From a bacterium (lineage in GTDB: Bacteria > Spirochaetota > Leptospiria > Leptospirales > Leptonemataceae): a stretch of DNA of 64,000 bases. The notes under the pieces were generated by a model. That model ran no database searches, was not told where the DNA came from, and worked only from the letters and a program-made list of their open reading frames with translations. The stretch covers positions 248,001 to 312,000 of the forward strand of contig JANSYA010000001.1 of the NCBI GenBank assembly GCA_024742665.1, written 5' to 3'. The translations under genes and the position numbers were made by a program. This document shows positions 43,006-51,656 of this stretch, in pieces; the first letter of the stretch is position 1; each line of letters begins with the position of its first letter.

Positions 43006-45234
43006 ATGAATAACTCCGCCACCCGGCCTGAACCCAAAGGACTCGGTACCGCGCCCGTATTTTTCGCCGCGATCGGCACGATTCTGGGCGCGATTATGTT
43101 TCTCAGGATGGGCTACAGCGTGGCCCACGTCGGCCTGCTGGGAACCTTCGGCATTCTAATCCTCGGCCATCTGGTTACGATTCCCACCGCGATGGCCATC
43201 GCCGAAATCGCGACGAACGACAAGGTCGAAGGCGGCGGCGAGTATTTTATAATATCACGATCCTTCGGCCTGTCGATCGGCGCGGCCATCGGCGTCGGTC
43301 TTTATCTTTCGCAGGCGATCAGCGTCGCCTTTTACCTGATCGCCTTCGCCCAGGTCTTCGAACCCGTTTTCGCCGTGCTCCGCGAAAGCACCGGCCTGCC
43401 TCTGCACGACCTGCGCTTTGTAAGTATTCCGTCCCTGGCTTTGCTCGCACTCATCATGTACACCCGGGGAGCCGATATGGGCACGGCCATGTTGTACGGC
43501 ATTGTCGCCGTGCTCAGCGTGGCGATCCTGTTGTTTTTTCTCGGCAGTACGGGCTATGAGCCCGGGGAACGGTTTTATCTCGCAACTGTAGAAGAACCTG
43601 ACGACTTTTTTAAGGTCTTCGCTGTCATCTTTCCGGCCTTCACCGGCATGACCATGGGCGTCGGACTGTCCGGCGATCTGGCCCGACCGCGCAAATCGAT
43701 TCCCCTGGGTACGCTTGCGGCTACATTTCTCGGCCTATTCGTTTACGCCCTGATCGCCTACAAGCTCGCGACATCCGCGGGCCCCGAACAGCTCGGCGAC
43801 AAACAGCTTGTCATGAGCGATATCGCGCTCTGGGGGCCGGCTATTCTGATCGGTCTGGGGTGCGCCGCGATGTCCTCCGCTCTGAGTAGCTTAATGGTCG
43901 CTCCGCGTACCTTACAGGCTCTGGCGAAAGACCGCGTTTTGTTTACCGGCGCGGTAGGCCGCCTTCTGCGTCACACGAAACCCGGCAGCGACGAGCCCCG
44001 GGGCGCATTGTTTCCGACAGTGGGGATCGCGCTGGCCTTCGTGGCCCTGGGCGACGTTAACGTCGTGGCGGGCGTGATTACCATGTTTTTCATGGTGATC
44101 TACGGAACGCTGTGCATCATTTCGTTTTTGAATCACTTCGCGTCGGATCCATCGTACCGGCCGGCCTTTCGATCGCGCTGGTACATTTCGCTGCTTGGAG
44201 CGGTCTGTTGCGTGTACTTTATGTTTCGCATCAACGCGCTCTACGCCGGTCTATCCCTGGGCGCTATGGCCGCGCTCTATCTGGCGGTGCGTCGGGACAG
44301 CGATGAGCGGGGTCTGGTCGCGCTCTTTGAAGGCGCCCTGCAGCAAACGGTGAACCTCTTGCAGGTGCGCATTCAAAAGGCGAATGTGCGTCGGGAGCGA
44401 AAGCGCTGGCGGCCGGCGGTAGTCTGCCTTTCGAGCCGCAGCTTTAAGAGCTACGACGCATTGGATCTATTGCGCTGGATCGCCCATCGCCATGGCTTTT
44501 CCACGTACATTCATTTATTGACCGGCTATCTTTCGAAGGTCAATGCCCGCCGTTCGGATCGCGCTCTGGAGCGACTGGTTACGATGGGCAACCAGAGCCA
44601 CAGCAACGTGTACTTTACGTCGGTCGTCAGTCCGTCTTATACGTCGGCCCTGGCTCAGGTGCTGCAACTGCCCGGAATCTCCGGCCGGCCGAACAATACG
44701 ATCGTCTTTGACTATGATCGCGAAAAGCCCGACGAACTTTCCACTCTCGCCGAAAATTTCAATCTGATCAAGACCCGCGGCTTCGATGTGTTGATGCTCG
44801 GTTCGACTCGCCGTAAATTCGGCTACCGTCGGGAGATCGACGTATGGATTACCGACGCCGATCACGAAAATGCGGAGCTTTTGATTCTACTCGCGTACGT
44901 CATTCTGGGCCACCCGGACTGGGCGCACGGTAAAATTCATATCAAGGCCTTGTGCGAAGCCAGCGAACAGGGCAATCGACGCCAGGAACTTGAGACCATG
45001 ATCGAGTCGGGGCGTCTGCCGGTCTCGCCGCGCCATCTAAACATCATTGAAAAAAAGCGGGGAGTGTCGCTAAACGAAATCGTCAACGAATACAGCGCCG
45101 CGGCGGATTTGACGATCGTCGGCTTTCGCGGCGAACGCCTCATGCGCGAACAGCGCTTCGAACGATTTACGGGTTACCCCGACGTCGGGAATATGTTGTT
45201 TGTGAACACGATGGAAAAAAAGTCTATCGAGTGA
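43006..45234 (+). CDS. Cation-chloride cotransporter (SLC12)/amino acid permease-like transporter
   Basis: 742 residues from ATG 43006. About 12 membrane helices of the APC superfamily: AIGTILGAIMFLRMGYSV (unwound first helix), TIPTAMAIAEIATNDKVEGG, FPAFTGMTMGVGLSGDLARP followed by RKSIPLGTLAA (SLC12-like signature), SALSSLMVAPRTLQALAKDRV. A ~250-residue soluble C-terminal region with DNA/nucleotide-fold-like strands (VVCLSSRSFKSYDALDLLRW; ADLTIVGFRGERLMREQ) matches the regulatory C-terminus of this family. Substrate is likely chloride with Na or K, but amino acid transport is possible. It follows a membrane-anchored unknown protein gene. Confidence 0.8.
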   Translation: MNNSATRPEPKGLGTAPVFFAAIGTILGAIMFLRMGYSVAHVGLLGTFGILILGHLVTIPTAMAIAEIATNDKVEGGGEYFIISRSFGLSIGAAIGVGLYLSQAISVAFYLIAFAQVFEPVFAVLRESTGLPLHDLRFVSIPSLALLALIMYTRGADMGTAMLYGIVAVLSVAILLFFLGSTGYEPGERFYLATVEEPDDFFKVFAVIFPAFTGMTMGVGLSGDLARPRKSIPLGTLAATFLGLFVYALIAYKLATSAGPEQLGDKQLVMSDIALWGPAILIGLGCAAMSSALSSLMVAPRTLQALAKDRVLFTGAVGRLLRHTKPGSDEPRGALFPTVGIALAFVALGDVNVVAGVITMFFMVIYGTLCIISFLNHFASDPSYRPAFRSRWYISLLGAVCCVYFMFRINALYAGLSLGAMAALYLAVRRDSDERGLVALFEGALQQTVNLLQVRIQKANVRRERKRWRPAVVCLSSRSFKSYDALDLLRWIAHRHGFSTYIHLLTGYLSKVNARRSDRALERLVTMGNQSHSNVYFTSVVSPSYTSALAQVLQLPGISGRPNNTIVFDYDREKPDELSTLAENFNLIKTRGFDVLMLGSTRRKFGYRREIDVWITDADHENAELLILLAYVILGHPDWAHGKIHIKALCEASEQGNRRQELETMIESGRLPVSPRHLNIIEKKRGVSLNEIVNEYSAAADLTIVGFRGERLMREQRFERFTGYPDVGNMLFVNTMEKKSIE

Positions 45235-45285
45235 GCGCGCGGGCCGATTGATTCGCACACGGATCGGCCGCCAGGCGAAGCGGCG

Positions 45286-45311
45286 CTCAGCCGAAATTCT
45301 CAGCCGAAATT
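45286..45311. repeat. 13-bp tandem duplication at the 3' end of the LytTR gene
   Basis: CTCAGCCGAAATT occurs at 45286-45298 and immediately again at 45299-45311. The inner copy encodes the last residues (NFG) and the TGA stop of the minus-strand LytTR regulator; the outer copy lies downstream of the gene. Confidence 0.85.
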
Positions 45312-46061
45312 TTCGGTGCCGCCGTCGTCCGTGAGGATTTTTTTCAGGAGATTGTAGCGCGAACGCGAAAGCGCGATTTCATGCTCGCCGCCGACGATGA
45401 CCGCGTAGGTGTTGTTTTTTGCGCGCATGATTTTGTTCACTTCCGCCAGGTTGATGATGTACGAACGATGGCTGCGAAAAAAATCTGAATTCAACTCCGC
45501 CAGAATCGAATCCATCGTGCGGCGAATGCGTTCGCTGCGACCGTCTTTTAAGCAGATGTCGGTGAAATTGCCGACGGCCTGCAGATACAAAATCTCCCGG
45601 TAGCGAATCAGTTCGATCATCCCGTCCTTTTTAATCGGCAGACTGTTCTTGTACTGGCCCTGGGCTTCGGCGGCGTTGCGCATGCGCGCGATGCCGGCCA
45701 TGAATCGTTCGCGGGTGAAAGGCTTTACGATGAAGTCCAGCACGCCGTAATCGAAGGCGTTGACCGCGTTGGCCGTGTCCGAGGAAACGATGATTGTATA
45801 AAACGCGTTCTTCTCGGGGGTTTTTAGAATGTCGAAACCGGACTCGCCGTGCAGGTTTATGTCGAGCACCAAAAGATCGATTGGATTTTCGCGAATATAG
45901 TACAGCGCCGGCACCAGGCGATCGAACTGGCGAATCATGACCGTCGCCGCGCCGCTTGCCCCGCCAGCATTTCCTTTTTCAGACTGAAAGGCCGTCTGGC
46001 AGAAATGACGAATGGTGCGCGCGGTCAGCTTGTCGTCTTCAACGATGACAATCCGAACCAT
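45300..46061 (-). CDS. LytTR-family response regulator
   Basis: 253 residues from the ATG at 46061 (a longer frame exists but begins far upstream over the DUF2147 gene). An N-terminal receiver (VRIVIVEDDKLTART, LDINLHGESGFDI with the phosphorylatable Asp ~64, VSSDTANAVNAFDYG, FIVKPF with the conserved Lys) is followed by a LytTR DNA-binding domain (IELIRYREILYLQAVGNFTDI, SHRSYIINLAEVNKI, VGGEHEIALSRSRYNLLKKI). LytTR regulators bind direct-repeat sites; none is called here. No sensor kinase gene is adjacent. A 13-bp duplication spans its 3' end. Confidence 0.9.
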   Translation of the reverse strand: MVRIVIVEDDKLTARTIRHFCQTAFQSEKGNAGGASGAATVMIRQFDRLVPALYYIRENPIDLLVLDINLHGESGFDILKTPEKNAFYTIIVSSDTANAVNAFDYGVLDFIVKPFTRERFMAGIARMRNAAEAQGQYKNSLPIKKDGMIELIRYREILYLQAVGNFTDICLKDGRSERIRRTMDSILAELNSDFFRSHRSYIINLAEVNKIMRAKNNTYAVIVGGEHEIALSRSRYNLLKKILTDDGGTENFG

Positions 46062-46120
46062 AGCCGTGCAAAGAGAGGCTTTCGCGCGCAAAATGTCAAG
46101 CAAAGTCGCGAACAAAAAGC

Positions 46121-46148
46121 TTGCCGATTCAGTCCGAATTTCTAAACT
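46121..46148 (+). promoter_or_regulatory. Candidate promoter for the DUF2147 gene
   Basis: TTGCCG (46121-46126) and TAAACT (46143-46148), 16 bp apart, lie ~30 bp upstream of the GTG start at 46179; the element also lies just upstream of the divergent LytTR gene. Moderate match. Confidence 0.35.
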
Positions 46149-46178
46149 ATCGGTATTCCATTTATTTCGAGGTACTCT

Positions 46179-46631
46179 GTGAAACGTTCCGTAAAATTCA
46201 GCGCGCTGGCGATCATCAGCGCATTCCTGTTTATCGCTCCCGGCCTGGTCGCCCAGGGTCCGACTCCTGTCGGCGTATGGCAAACGATCGGCGACAAAGG
46301 TGAAGACAAAGGCAAAGTTCAGTCCTACATTCAAGTCTACGAATACAGCGGCAAGATCGGCGGCAAAGTCACGAAGCTGTTCAAAGACCCGGCCGCGAAG
46401 TGCCACGCGAAGTGCCCCGGCAAGAAAGCCAACGCTCCGATCCTCGGCATGAACATCATGTGGGGTTTCAAAAAGACCGGCGATAACACCTGGGAAGGCA
46501 AAATCCTCGATCCGGAAGATGGCTCGATCTACAGCTGCATCCTGACCCTGAACGGCAACAAGCTGCAAGTTCGCGGCTATATCGGAATCTCGCTGCTGGG
46601 CCGTACCCAGACCTGGACGAAATTGAACTAA
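46179..46631 (+). CDS. Secreted DUF2147 protein
   Basis: 150 residues starting at GTG 46179 (GAGG upstream). A signal peptide (FSALAIISAFLFIAPGLVAQ) precedes a full DUF2147 domain: PVGVWQTIGDKG, GKVQSYIQVYEYSGKIGGKV, GMNIMWGFKKTGDNTWEGKI, LDPEDGSIYSCILTLNGNKLQV and RGYIGISLLGRTQTW. DUF2147 is a small beta-rich exported domain of unknown role. Two Cys in KCHAKC are an addition seen in some members. It is followed by a strong intrinsic terminator, so it is probably monocistronic. Confidence 0.88.
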   Translation: MKRSVKFSALAIISAFLFIAPGLVAQGPTPVGVWQTIGDKGEDKGKVQSYIQVYEYSGKIGGKVTKLFKDPAAKCHAKCPGKKANAPILGMNIMWGFKKTGDNTWEGKILDPEDGSIYSCILTLNGNKLQVRGYIGISLLGRTQTWTKLN

Positions 46632-46656
46632 TTCCAGGCCCACGCGAAATGTGCGA

Positions 46657-46702
46657 AGCCGCCGCGTATTCGAGATCTTTCGAATACGCGGCGGCTTTTT
46701 TT
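46657..46702 (+). terminator. Intrinsic terminator of the DUF2147 gene
   Basis: A perfect 17-bp stem, AGCCGCCGCGTATTCGA (46657-46673) with TCGAATACGCGGCGGCT (46680-46696), loop GATCTT, followed by TTTTTT to ~46702 on the + strand. It lies 26 bp after the stop codon. Confidence 0.92.
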
Positions 46703-46804
46703 ATTCGCCCGCGGCAACCCGCCCCCGCCTCAATTGAATTTTGAGCGCTCAGTGCACCTTCGCCGATGTATGGTGTCATCTAGTCGCGCGCTTCCCGGTC
46801 GTTG

Positions 46805-46820
46805 TATGACGAAGATCATA
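46805..46820 (+). promoter_or_regulatory. FNR/Dnr-like box upstream of norC
   Basis: TATGAC-GAAG-ATCATA is a near-perfect inverted repeat resembling the FNR/Dnr consensus (TTGAT-N4-ATCAA). A TAATTA -10-like sequence at 46840-46845 would put the transcription start near 46854, so the box would be centred about -41.5, the usual activator position for FNR-family proteins. This supports anaerobic/NO control of the nor cluster, but no experiment backs it. Confidence 0.5.
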
Positions 46821-46922
46821 GAGTCGAATCCCCGTTCTGTAATTAAAGATACTTGACTCGCTTATCCGGATATATCTGCCTGAGTGAGCCGGAAAGCCGG
46901 TGAAAACGAAACGGGTGTTGCT

Positions 46923-47615
46923 ATGTTATCGAAATCACAGGCGCGTGCTTTTTTTCTGATTGGAACGGCGCTTTTCTCGGCGCTATTCATCGGCTTAACG
47001 GTCGATACCGTTCGCCAGACCGCAGCCAGGACCAACGAACAAAATCTTTCGGATTCAGTGAAGCGCGGCAAACTGATCTGGGAAAAGAACAACTGTATGG
47101 GGTGCCATACGATTCTCGGCGAAGGGGCCTACTACGCGCCGGAGCTTACGAACGTCGTTAAGAAACGCGGCGCGGAGTGGATCCGTACCTTCATCAAAGA
47201 CCCCGAGGCGATGTTCCCCGGCGAACGCAAGATGGTGAAATATGACTTCACCGAAGACGAAATCACGGACGTAATCGCCTTTCTCGAATGGGTCGGCGAA
47301 ATCGATACGAACGGCTGGCCGCCCGAGCCGGACCTCAAAGCCCCGACGGTCGTGGCGGCCGCTCCCGGTTCGCCGCAGATCGGTGATGCTCCGGAAAAAT
47401 ACCGGCAGCTCTGCGTCGCCTGTCACGCGCTCGGCGGCGAAGGCGGCAATGTCGGCCCGGCGCTGGACGGCGTCGCATCCCGTTATGACACGGAGTATCT
47501 GAATCGCTGGCTGGCGGATCCGGCCGGCGTCAAGCCCGGTACGACTATGCCGAAACTGCCGCTCACGGACGCCGAGCGTCGCGAGCTGGTTGGTTTTCTG
47601 GGGCGCCTGAAATAA
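46923..47615 (+). CDS. norC: Nitric oxide reductase cytochrome subunit with an additional haem c domain
   Basis: 231 residues from ATG 46923 (GGGTG upstream). An N-terminal helix (ARAFFLIGTALFSALFIGL) anchors the protein; the first haem site CMGCH (Cys58-His62) with GEGAYYAPELTNV is the canonical NorC domain. It is followed by a linker and a second cytochrome c domain, CVACHALGGEGG (Cys164-His168), LNRWLADPAGVKPGTTMPKL with the Met ligand. Standard NorC has one haem. NorC passes electrons to NorB in the periplasm. norB follows 16 bp later; a FNR/Dnr-like site lies upstream. Confidence 0.9.
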   Translation: MLSKSQARAFFLIGTALFSALFIGLTVDTVRQTAARTNEQNLSDSVKRGKLIWEKNNCMGCHTILGEGAYYAPELTNVVKKRGAEWIRTFIKDPEAMFPGERKMVKYDFTEDEITDVIAFLEWVGEIDTNGWPPEPDLKAPTVVAAAPGSPQIGDAPEKYRQLCVACHALGGEGGNVGPALDGVASRYDTEYLNRWLADPAGVKPGTTMPKLPLTDAERRELVGFLGRLK

Positions 47616-47631
47616 TCATTAGAGGATCGTC

Positions 47632-49017
47632 ATGAGATATAAAACACAACGAATCGCTTATTTATTCTTCGCGACCGTCATGCTGCTTCTCGTATTGCAG
47701 GTGGTGTACGGTTTCATTATGGGTTTCGCGCGCATCGGCTACGATGTGTTGCACGACTATATACCTTTCAACGCCGCCCGGGCCACGCATACGAATCTGC
47801 TGGTCGTCTGGTTGTTGACCGGATTTATGGGCGCAGCCTATTATATTATCCCCGAAGAATCACAGCGCGAAATTGAATGGCCGCGGATCGCGATATTGCA
47901 GTGGGCTTCATGGGTGATCGTCGGCGTCGTCGCGATCATTGGTTTTCATTTCAACTGGTGGGAGGGCCGCAAATTTCTCGAAATCCCGCGGCCTCTCGAT
48001 TACCTTGTGGTCGTGAACGTGCTGGTCTTTCTGGCGAACGTCGGAATTACGCTCTGGAAAGGCAAACGCATCACCACCACATCGATGGTTTTCTTCTTCG
48101 GACTATTTTGCGCCGCTTTGCTCTATTTGCCGGGCATGATCTACTTCGAAAATCAGACGCTCGATTCTTATTTTCGCTGGTGGGTCGTCCATCTCTGGGT
48201 CGAAGGCGTCTGGGAATTGATTATGGGCGGCATTCTTTCGTACCTGTTGATCAAGCTGACCGGCATCGATCGCGAAATCGTCGAAAAGTGGCTGTATGTG
48301 GTAGTCGGACTAACATTTCTTTCCGGAATATTAGGCACCGGTCATCATTATTACTGGATCGGCACCCCCGGCTACTGGTTGATGATCGGCGGATTATTTT
48401 CGGCCCTGGAGCCGCTTGCTTTTCTGGGGATGGCCATGTGGGCCCTGCAGATGTATCGCAAAAAGGGCCGCGAACATCCGAATAAAATCGCCATCTACTG
48501 GACGCTCGGCTGCGCGCTCATGTCTTTCGTCGGCGCGGGCCTGCTGGGCTTCGCGCACACCTGGCCCGCGGTGAATAAGTGGACGCACGGTACATTAATC
48601 ACGGCGATGCATGGGCACCTGGCGTTCTGGGGCGCCTACGGGATGTTGGTGCTGGCGATCATCGCGTACTCGCTGCCGCAGATGACCGGCCGCAAAATCT
48701 GGAACAACAATACGGGCTACGCAGCGTTCTGGTGTTCGAATATCGGCATGGTCAGTATGACCTGCGCCCTCGCTGTTGCCGGCATTGCGCAGGTGTATCT
48801 GGAACGCAAGCTCGGCATGGATTTCCTGGCGGTGCAAAAAGAAGTCGCCGTACACTTTATCGGAATGCTGCTCGGGGCCGCGTTGTTTACGTTTGGCATC
48901 GCGCTGTATATCTATCAGTTTATTCGCCACGGACTGCCGAATCTGGAAGCCATGATTCCAGAAGACGCCTCCAATGATTACGAATTCGAAGCGCGAGGGG
49001 CGGCGACCCATGGCTGA
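47632..49017 (+). CDS. norB: Nitric oxide reductase large subunit
   Basis: 461 residues, 12 membrane helices, the cNor type. Haem and Fe_B ligands are seen: ARATHTNLLVVW, WWVVHLWVEGVWELIMGG (with a conserved Glu), TGHHYYWIGTPGYW and AMHGHLAFWGAYG. It reduces 2 NO to N2O with electrons from NorC. No N-terminal cytochrome fusion, so it is not qNor. It is followed by norQ with an 8-bp overlap. Confidence 0.95.
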   Translation: MRYKTQRIAYLFFATVMLLLVLQVVYGFIMGFARIGYDVLHDYIPFNAARATHTNLLVVWLLTGFMGAAYYIIPEESQREIEWPRIAILQWASWVIVGVVAIIGFHFNWWEGRKFLEIPRPLDYLVVVNVLVFLANVGITLWKGKRITTTSMVFFFGLFCAALLYLPGMIYFENQTLDSYFRWWVVHLWVEGVWELIMGGILSYLLIKLTGIDREIVEKWLYVVVGLTFLSGILGTGHHYYWIGTPGYWLMIGGLFSALEPLAFLGMAMWALQMYRKKGREHPNKIAIYWTLGCALMSFVGAGLLGFAHTWPAVNKWTHGTLITAMHGHLAFWGAYGMLVLAIIAYSLPQMTGRKIWNNNTGYAAFWCSNIGMVSMTCALAVAGIAQVYLERKLGMDFLAVQKEVAVHFIGMLLGAALFTFGIALYIYQFIRHGLPNLEAMIPEDASNDYEFEARGAATHG

Positions 49018-49819
49018 TTCGGCGATGCCGCTGCCTGCAAACGAAGAGACGCTGCCGTACTATCGGCCGGTCGATCGCGAGATCGAGGTATTTGAAGCGG
49101 CGGCGTCGCAACGACTGGCGCTCTTGCTGAAAGGCCCAACCGGTTCCGGAAAATCGCGGTTCATCGAATATATGGCCGCACGGATGGGCCGACGCCTGGT
49201 GACGGTGACCTGTCACGACGAAACCGCGGCGGTCGATTTGCTCGGACGCCATCTGATTGTCGGCGGCGATACAGTCTGGCAGGACGGTCCGCTCACGGCC
49301 GCGGTGCGCGAAGGCGCGATTCTATACCTGGACGAAATCGCCGAGGCTCGTCCGGACGTCATCGTCGCCATTCATTCTCTGACCGATCATCGTCGGTCGC
49401 TGTATCTGGATCGCCGCGGCGAAGAGATTACGGCGTCTCCGGAGTTCATGTTGGTCGCTTCTTTTAATCCCGGTTACCAGCGGGGCATCAAAGAGCTCAA
49501 GCCATCGACCCGACAGCGATTTATTGCGCTGGGATTCGAATATCCGCAGCCGGCAGTCGAAGAAGAAATTCTAATCGGCGAAACCGGTATCGATCGCGAC
49601 CGGGCGAGCAGGCTCGTGCGGCTTGCCGGCAAGATTCGCGGACTGAGTGAGCTGGCCCTGACCGAAACCGTTTCGACTCGCTTACTGGTAGACGCCGCGA
49701 GTCTGATGGCGGGCGATTTGCCGCCGCGCCTCAGCTGTCGCGTTGCGATCGTCGAACCTCTGAGCGACGACCCGGATACTGTGGCAGGGCTGACAGACCT
49801 GGCCGCTTTGTTTTTTTAA
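49010..49819 (+). CDS. norQ: NorQ, MoxR-type AAA ATPase for nitric oxide reductase assembly
   Basis: 270 residues from ATG 49010, which overlaps the norB stop by 8 bp and has GAGGGGCGG upstream. Walker A KGPTGSGKSRF (~residue 40), Walker B LYLDEIAEARPD and the arginine-finger-type segment TRQRFIALGF fit CbbQ/NorQ/GvpN. With NorD it inserts or activates the non-haem iron of NorB. Co-translation with norB is likely. Confidence 0.92.
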   Translation: MADSAMPLPANEETLPYYRPVDREIEVFEAAASQRLALLLKGPTGSGKSRFIEYMAARMGRRLVTVTCHDETAAVDLLGRHLIVGGDTVWQDGPLTAAVREGAILYLDEIAEARPDVIVAIHSLTDHRRSLYLDRRGEEITASPEFMLVASFNPGYQRGIKELKPSTRQRFIALGFEYPQPAVEEEILIGETGIDRDRASRLVRLAGKIRGLSELALTETVSTRLLVDAASLMAGDLPPRLSCRVAIVEPLSDDPDTVAGLTDLAALFF

Positions 49820-49838
49820 TCCCCGCGCGCTTTCATAA

Positions 49839-51623
49839 ATGGAATGGGATCAGCGAATTTTTCGCGCGCTCTGGCATGCGACGCGACGCGCCCTGCGGCG
49901 GAATCCGCCTGCGGAACCGGCGGATCCCGCCGCCTTTCTGGGGCGTCTGCAGATTTTCGCCAATATCGCTGCGGGGACGCCGGTGGAACTCGTTCCCACG
50001 AAGGGGGCGGCCGGCGTCGACGATCGACGCTTGCTTTTACCTTTTTTTCAGCCTTTAATGAAAGACGAAGCGGATAGCTTCGAGTTTTTACAGTTTTGCG
50101 TTTTACTCCTGGCGACGTCCTTTCGGAGCGCGTGTCACAGTTTCAGTTGCGAGAGCGCCGATCAGAATATATTGTCGCGTTCTTCATCAGCGCCTTTGCG
50201 ACGCATGCGAACGATCTTCGCGGCCTATCCTGAATCGCGGGCTCTGTTCGGTCGGGTGAAGGCCGCGATTCGAAGTGTAGAGAGTGAGGACGCAGGGCTC
50301 GCCGTCGCCCGTCGACGCAATCTTCGCCGGCATTTGATTGCTCCGGTATTCGCGCCTCCACGTTTGACGCTGCATGGAGAGCCTCCGGATGCTCTCGAAA
50401 ATCCAGACGGAAACGGAACTCGTTCTCGAAAAATCGCAAGCCAGGCGAAGCTGCGTCCGATCGAGTTGCCGCGCGATCAGGAATTACTCCAGGTGAATCG
50501 TAAAGAAATTGAAGACTATACGCTCAGTCACAATTTCGAGAAAATCGAAACCGCGGACGAATTCGACGGTCGCTGGCGAGATATGGACGACGACGAAAAT
50601 CTGGACGAGTCCTTCGAAGCGCTGCAAGAGGTGAAGCTGGGCTTTCGCATTCGCACGACCGAGACTCCGGACGCGGTGCTCAGCGCTGACGTGGCGCCCG
50701 CCGAGGTCGGAGACATGGCCGCCGCCGACCAGGGCGGGCAGTGCGTCTACTTCGACGAGTGGGATTTTCGTCGCAAGGCCTATCGCCAGAATCACTGCCG
50801 CGTATTCATTCGAGACTTTCGTGAATCGCGCAGCGGCTTTGCGGCGGATATTCTGCGACGTGAGCGCGGCAGTCTACAGCGATTGGACCGGCGTATGCAG
50901 CAGGCCTTTCAAGAACTCGAAACTGTGCGTCGCCAGAGCAGCGGAGACGATCCCGACCTGGACGCGGTGATCGCCGCCGCGGCGGATCTGCGCGCCGGCC
51001 GCAACCCCGACGATAGACTGTATCTGGCGCGTCGCAAGCGACGCAAAGCGGTGACCCTCCACTTTCTCCTGGATCTGAGTCTTTCCACGGATTCCTTCGT
51101 CGCCGATCGACGTGTGCTGGATATTGAACGGGAAGCCCTCGTGGTTTTCGGCGAAGTCCTGGAGCGCTACGACTGCCGCTTCGCGGTGAGCGCCTTTTAT
51201 TCGCGGACGCGCAACGACTGCGTTTATCTGAATGTGAAATCTCCCGCCGAAAGCTGGCGTGCTGTTCGCGATCGTCTGGGGGCGCTGACGCCGCGCGGCT
51301 ATACCCGGATCGGGCCGGCTCTGCGTCGTTCGATTGACGATCTCTCGAAAGCCAGGGACGAACAGCGCTGGATCGTGATGTTTACCGACGGCCGCCCGAA
51401 CGACTATGATCGCTACGAAGGCGCGTACGGCAATCGCGACGTGCGTCAGGCGGTGCGGGAAGCGGAGGCGGCCGGGATTCGTCTACAGGCCTTTGCCGTC
51501 GATCGCAGCGGACGCGCCGCCTTTCAGGAAATGCTGGGGGCCGCCGGCTACAAAGTCTTACGTGACCCGGCGGCTCTGCCCGAATCCTTAAATGACTTTT
51601 TTCTAAGATTAGTGCGCGCCTGA
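49839..51623 (+). CDS. norD: NorD, VWA-domain protein for nitric oxide reductase activation
   Basis: 594 residues. The N-terminal region is helical (LWHATRRALRRNPP) with an acidic central part (DEFDGRWRDMDDDENLDESF). The C-terminal VWA domain has a MIDAS motif LLDLSLSTDS (~residue 405), TPRGYTRIGPAL and WIVMFTDGRPNDYDRYEG, then RLQAFAVDRSGRAAF. VWA proteins of this family pair with NorQ. It starts 19 bp after norQ and completes norCBQD. Confidence 0.92.
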   Translation: MEWDQRIFRALWHATRRALRRNPPAEPADPAAFLGRLQIFANIAAGTPVELVPTKGAAGVDDRRLLLPFFQPLMKDEADSFEFLQFCVLLLATSFRSACHSFSCESADQNILSRSSSAPLRRMRTIFAAYPESRALFGRVKAAIRSVESEDAGLAVARRRNLRRHLIAPVFAPPRLTLHGEPPDALENPDGNGTRSRKIASQAKLRPIELPRDQELLQVNRKEIEDYTLSHNFEKIETADEFDGRWRDMDDDENLDESFEALQEVKLGFRIRTTETPDAVLSADVAPAEVGDMAAADQGGQCVYFDEWDFRRKAYRQNHCRVFIRDFRESRSGFAADILRRERGSLQRLDRRMQQAFQELETVRRQSSGDDPDLDAVIAAAADLRAGRNPDDRLYLARRKRRKAVTLHFLLDLSLSTDSFVADRRVLDIEREALVVFGEVLERYDCRFAVSAFYSRTRNDCVYLNVKSPAESWRAVRDRLGALTPRGYTRIGPALRRSIDDLSKARDEQRWIVMFTDGRPNDYDRYEGAYGNRDVRQAVREAEAAGIRLQAFAVDRSGRAAFQEMLGAAGYKVLRDPAALPESLNDFFLRLVRA

Positions 51624-51656
51624 AGTGTCCGGGCCCGCCCTTCTTCGCGAATGAAT

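Noticed and set aside
46815..46840. GAGTCGAATCCCC resembling a tRNA T-arm
   Set aside because: No acceptor stem, anticodon arm or CCA context; it overlaps the norC promoter region.
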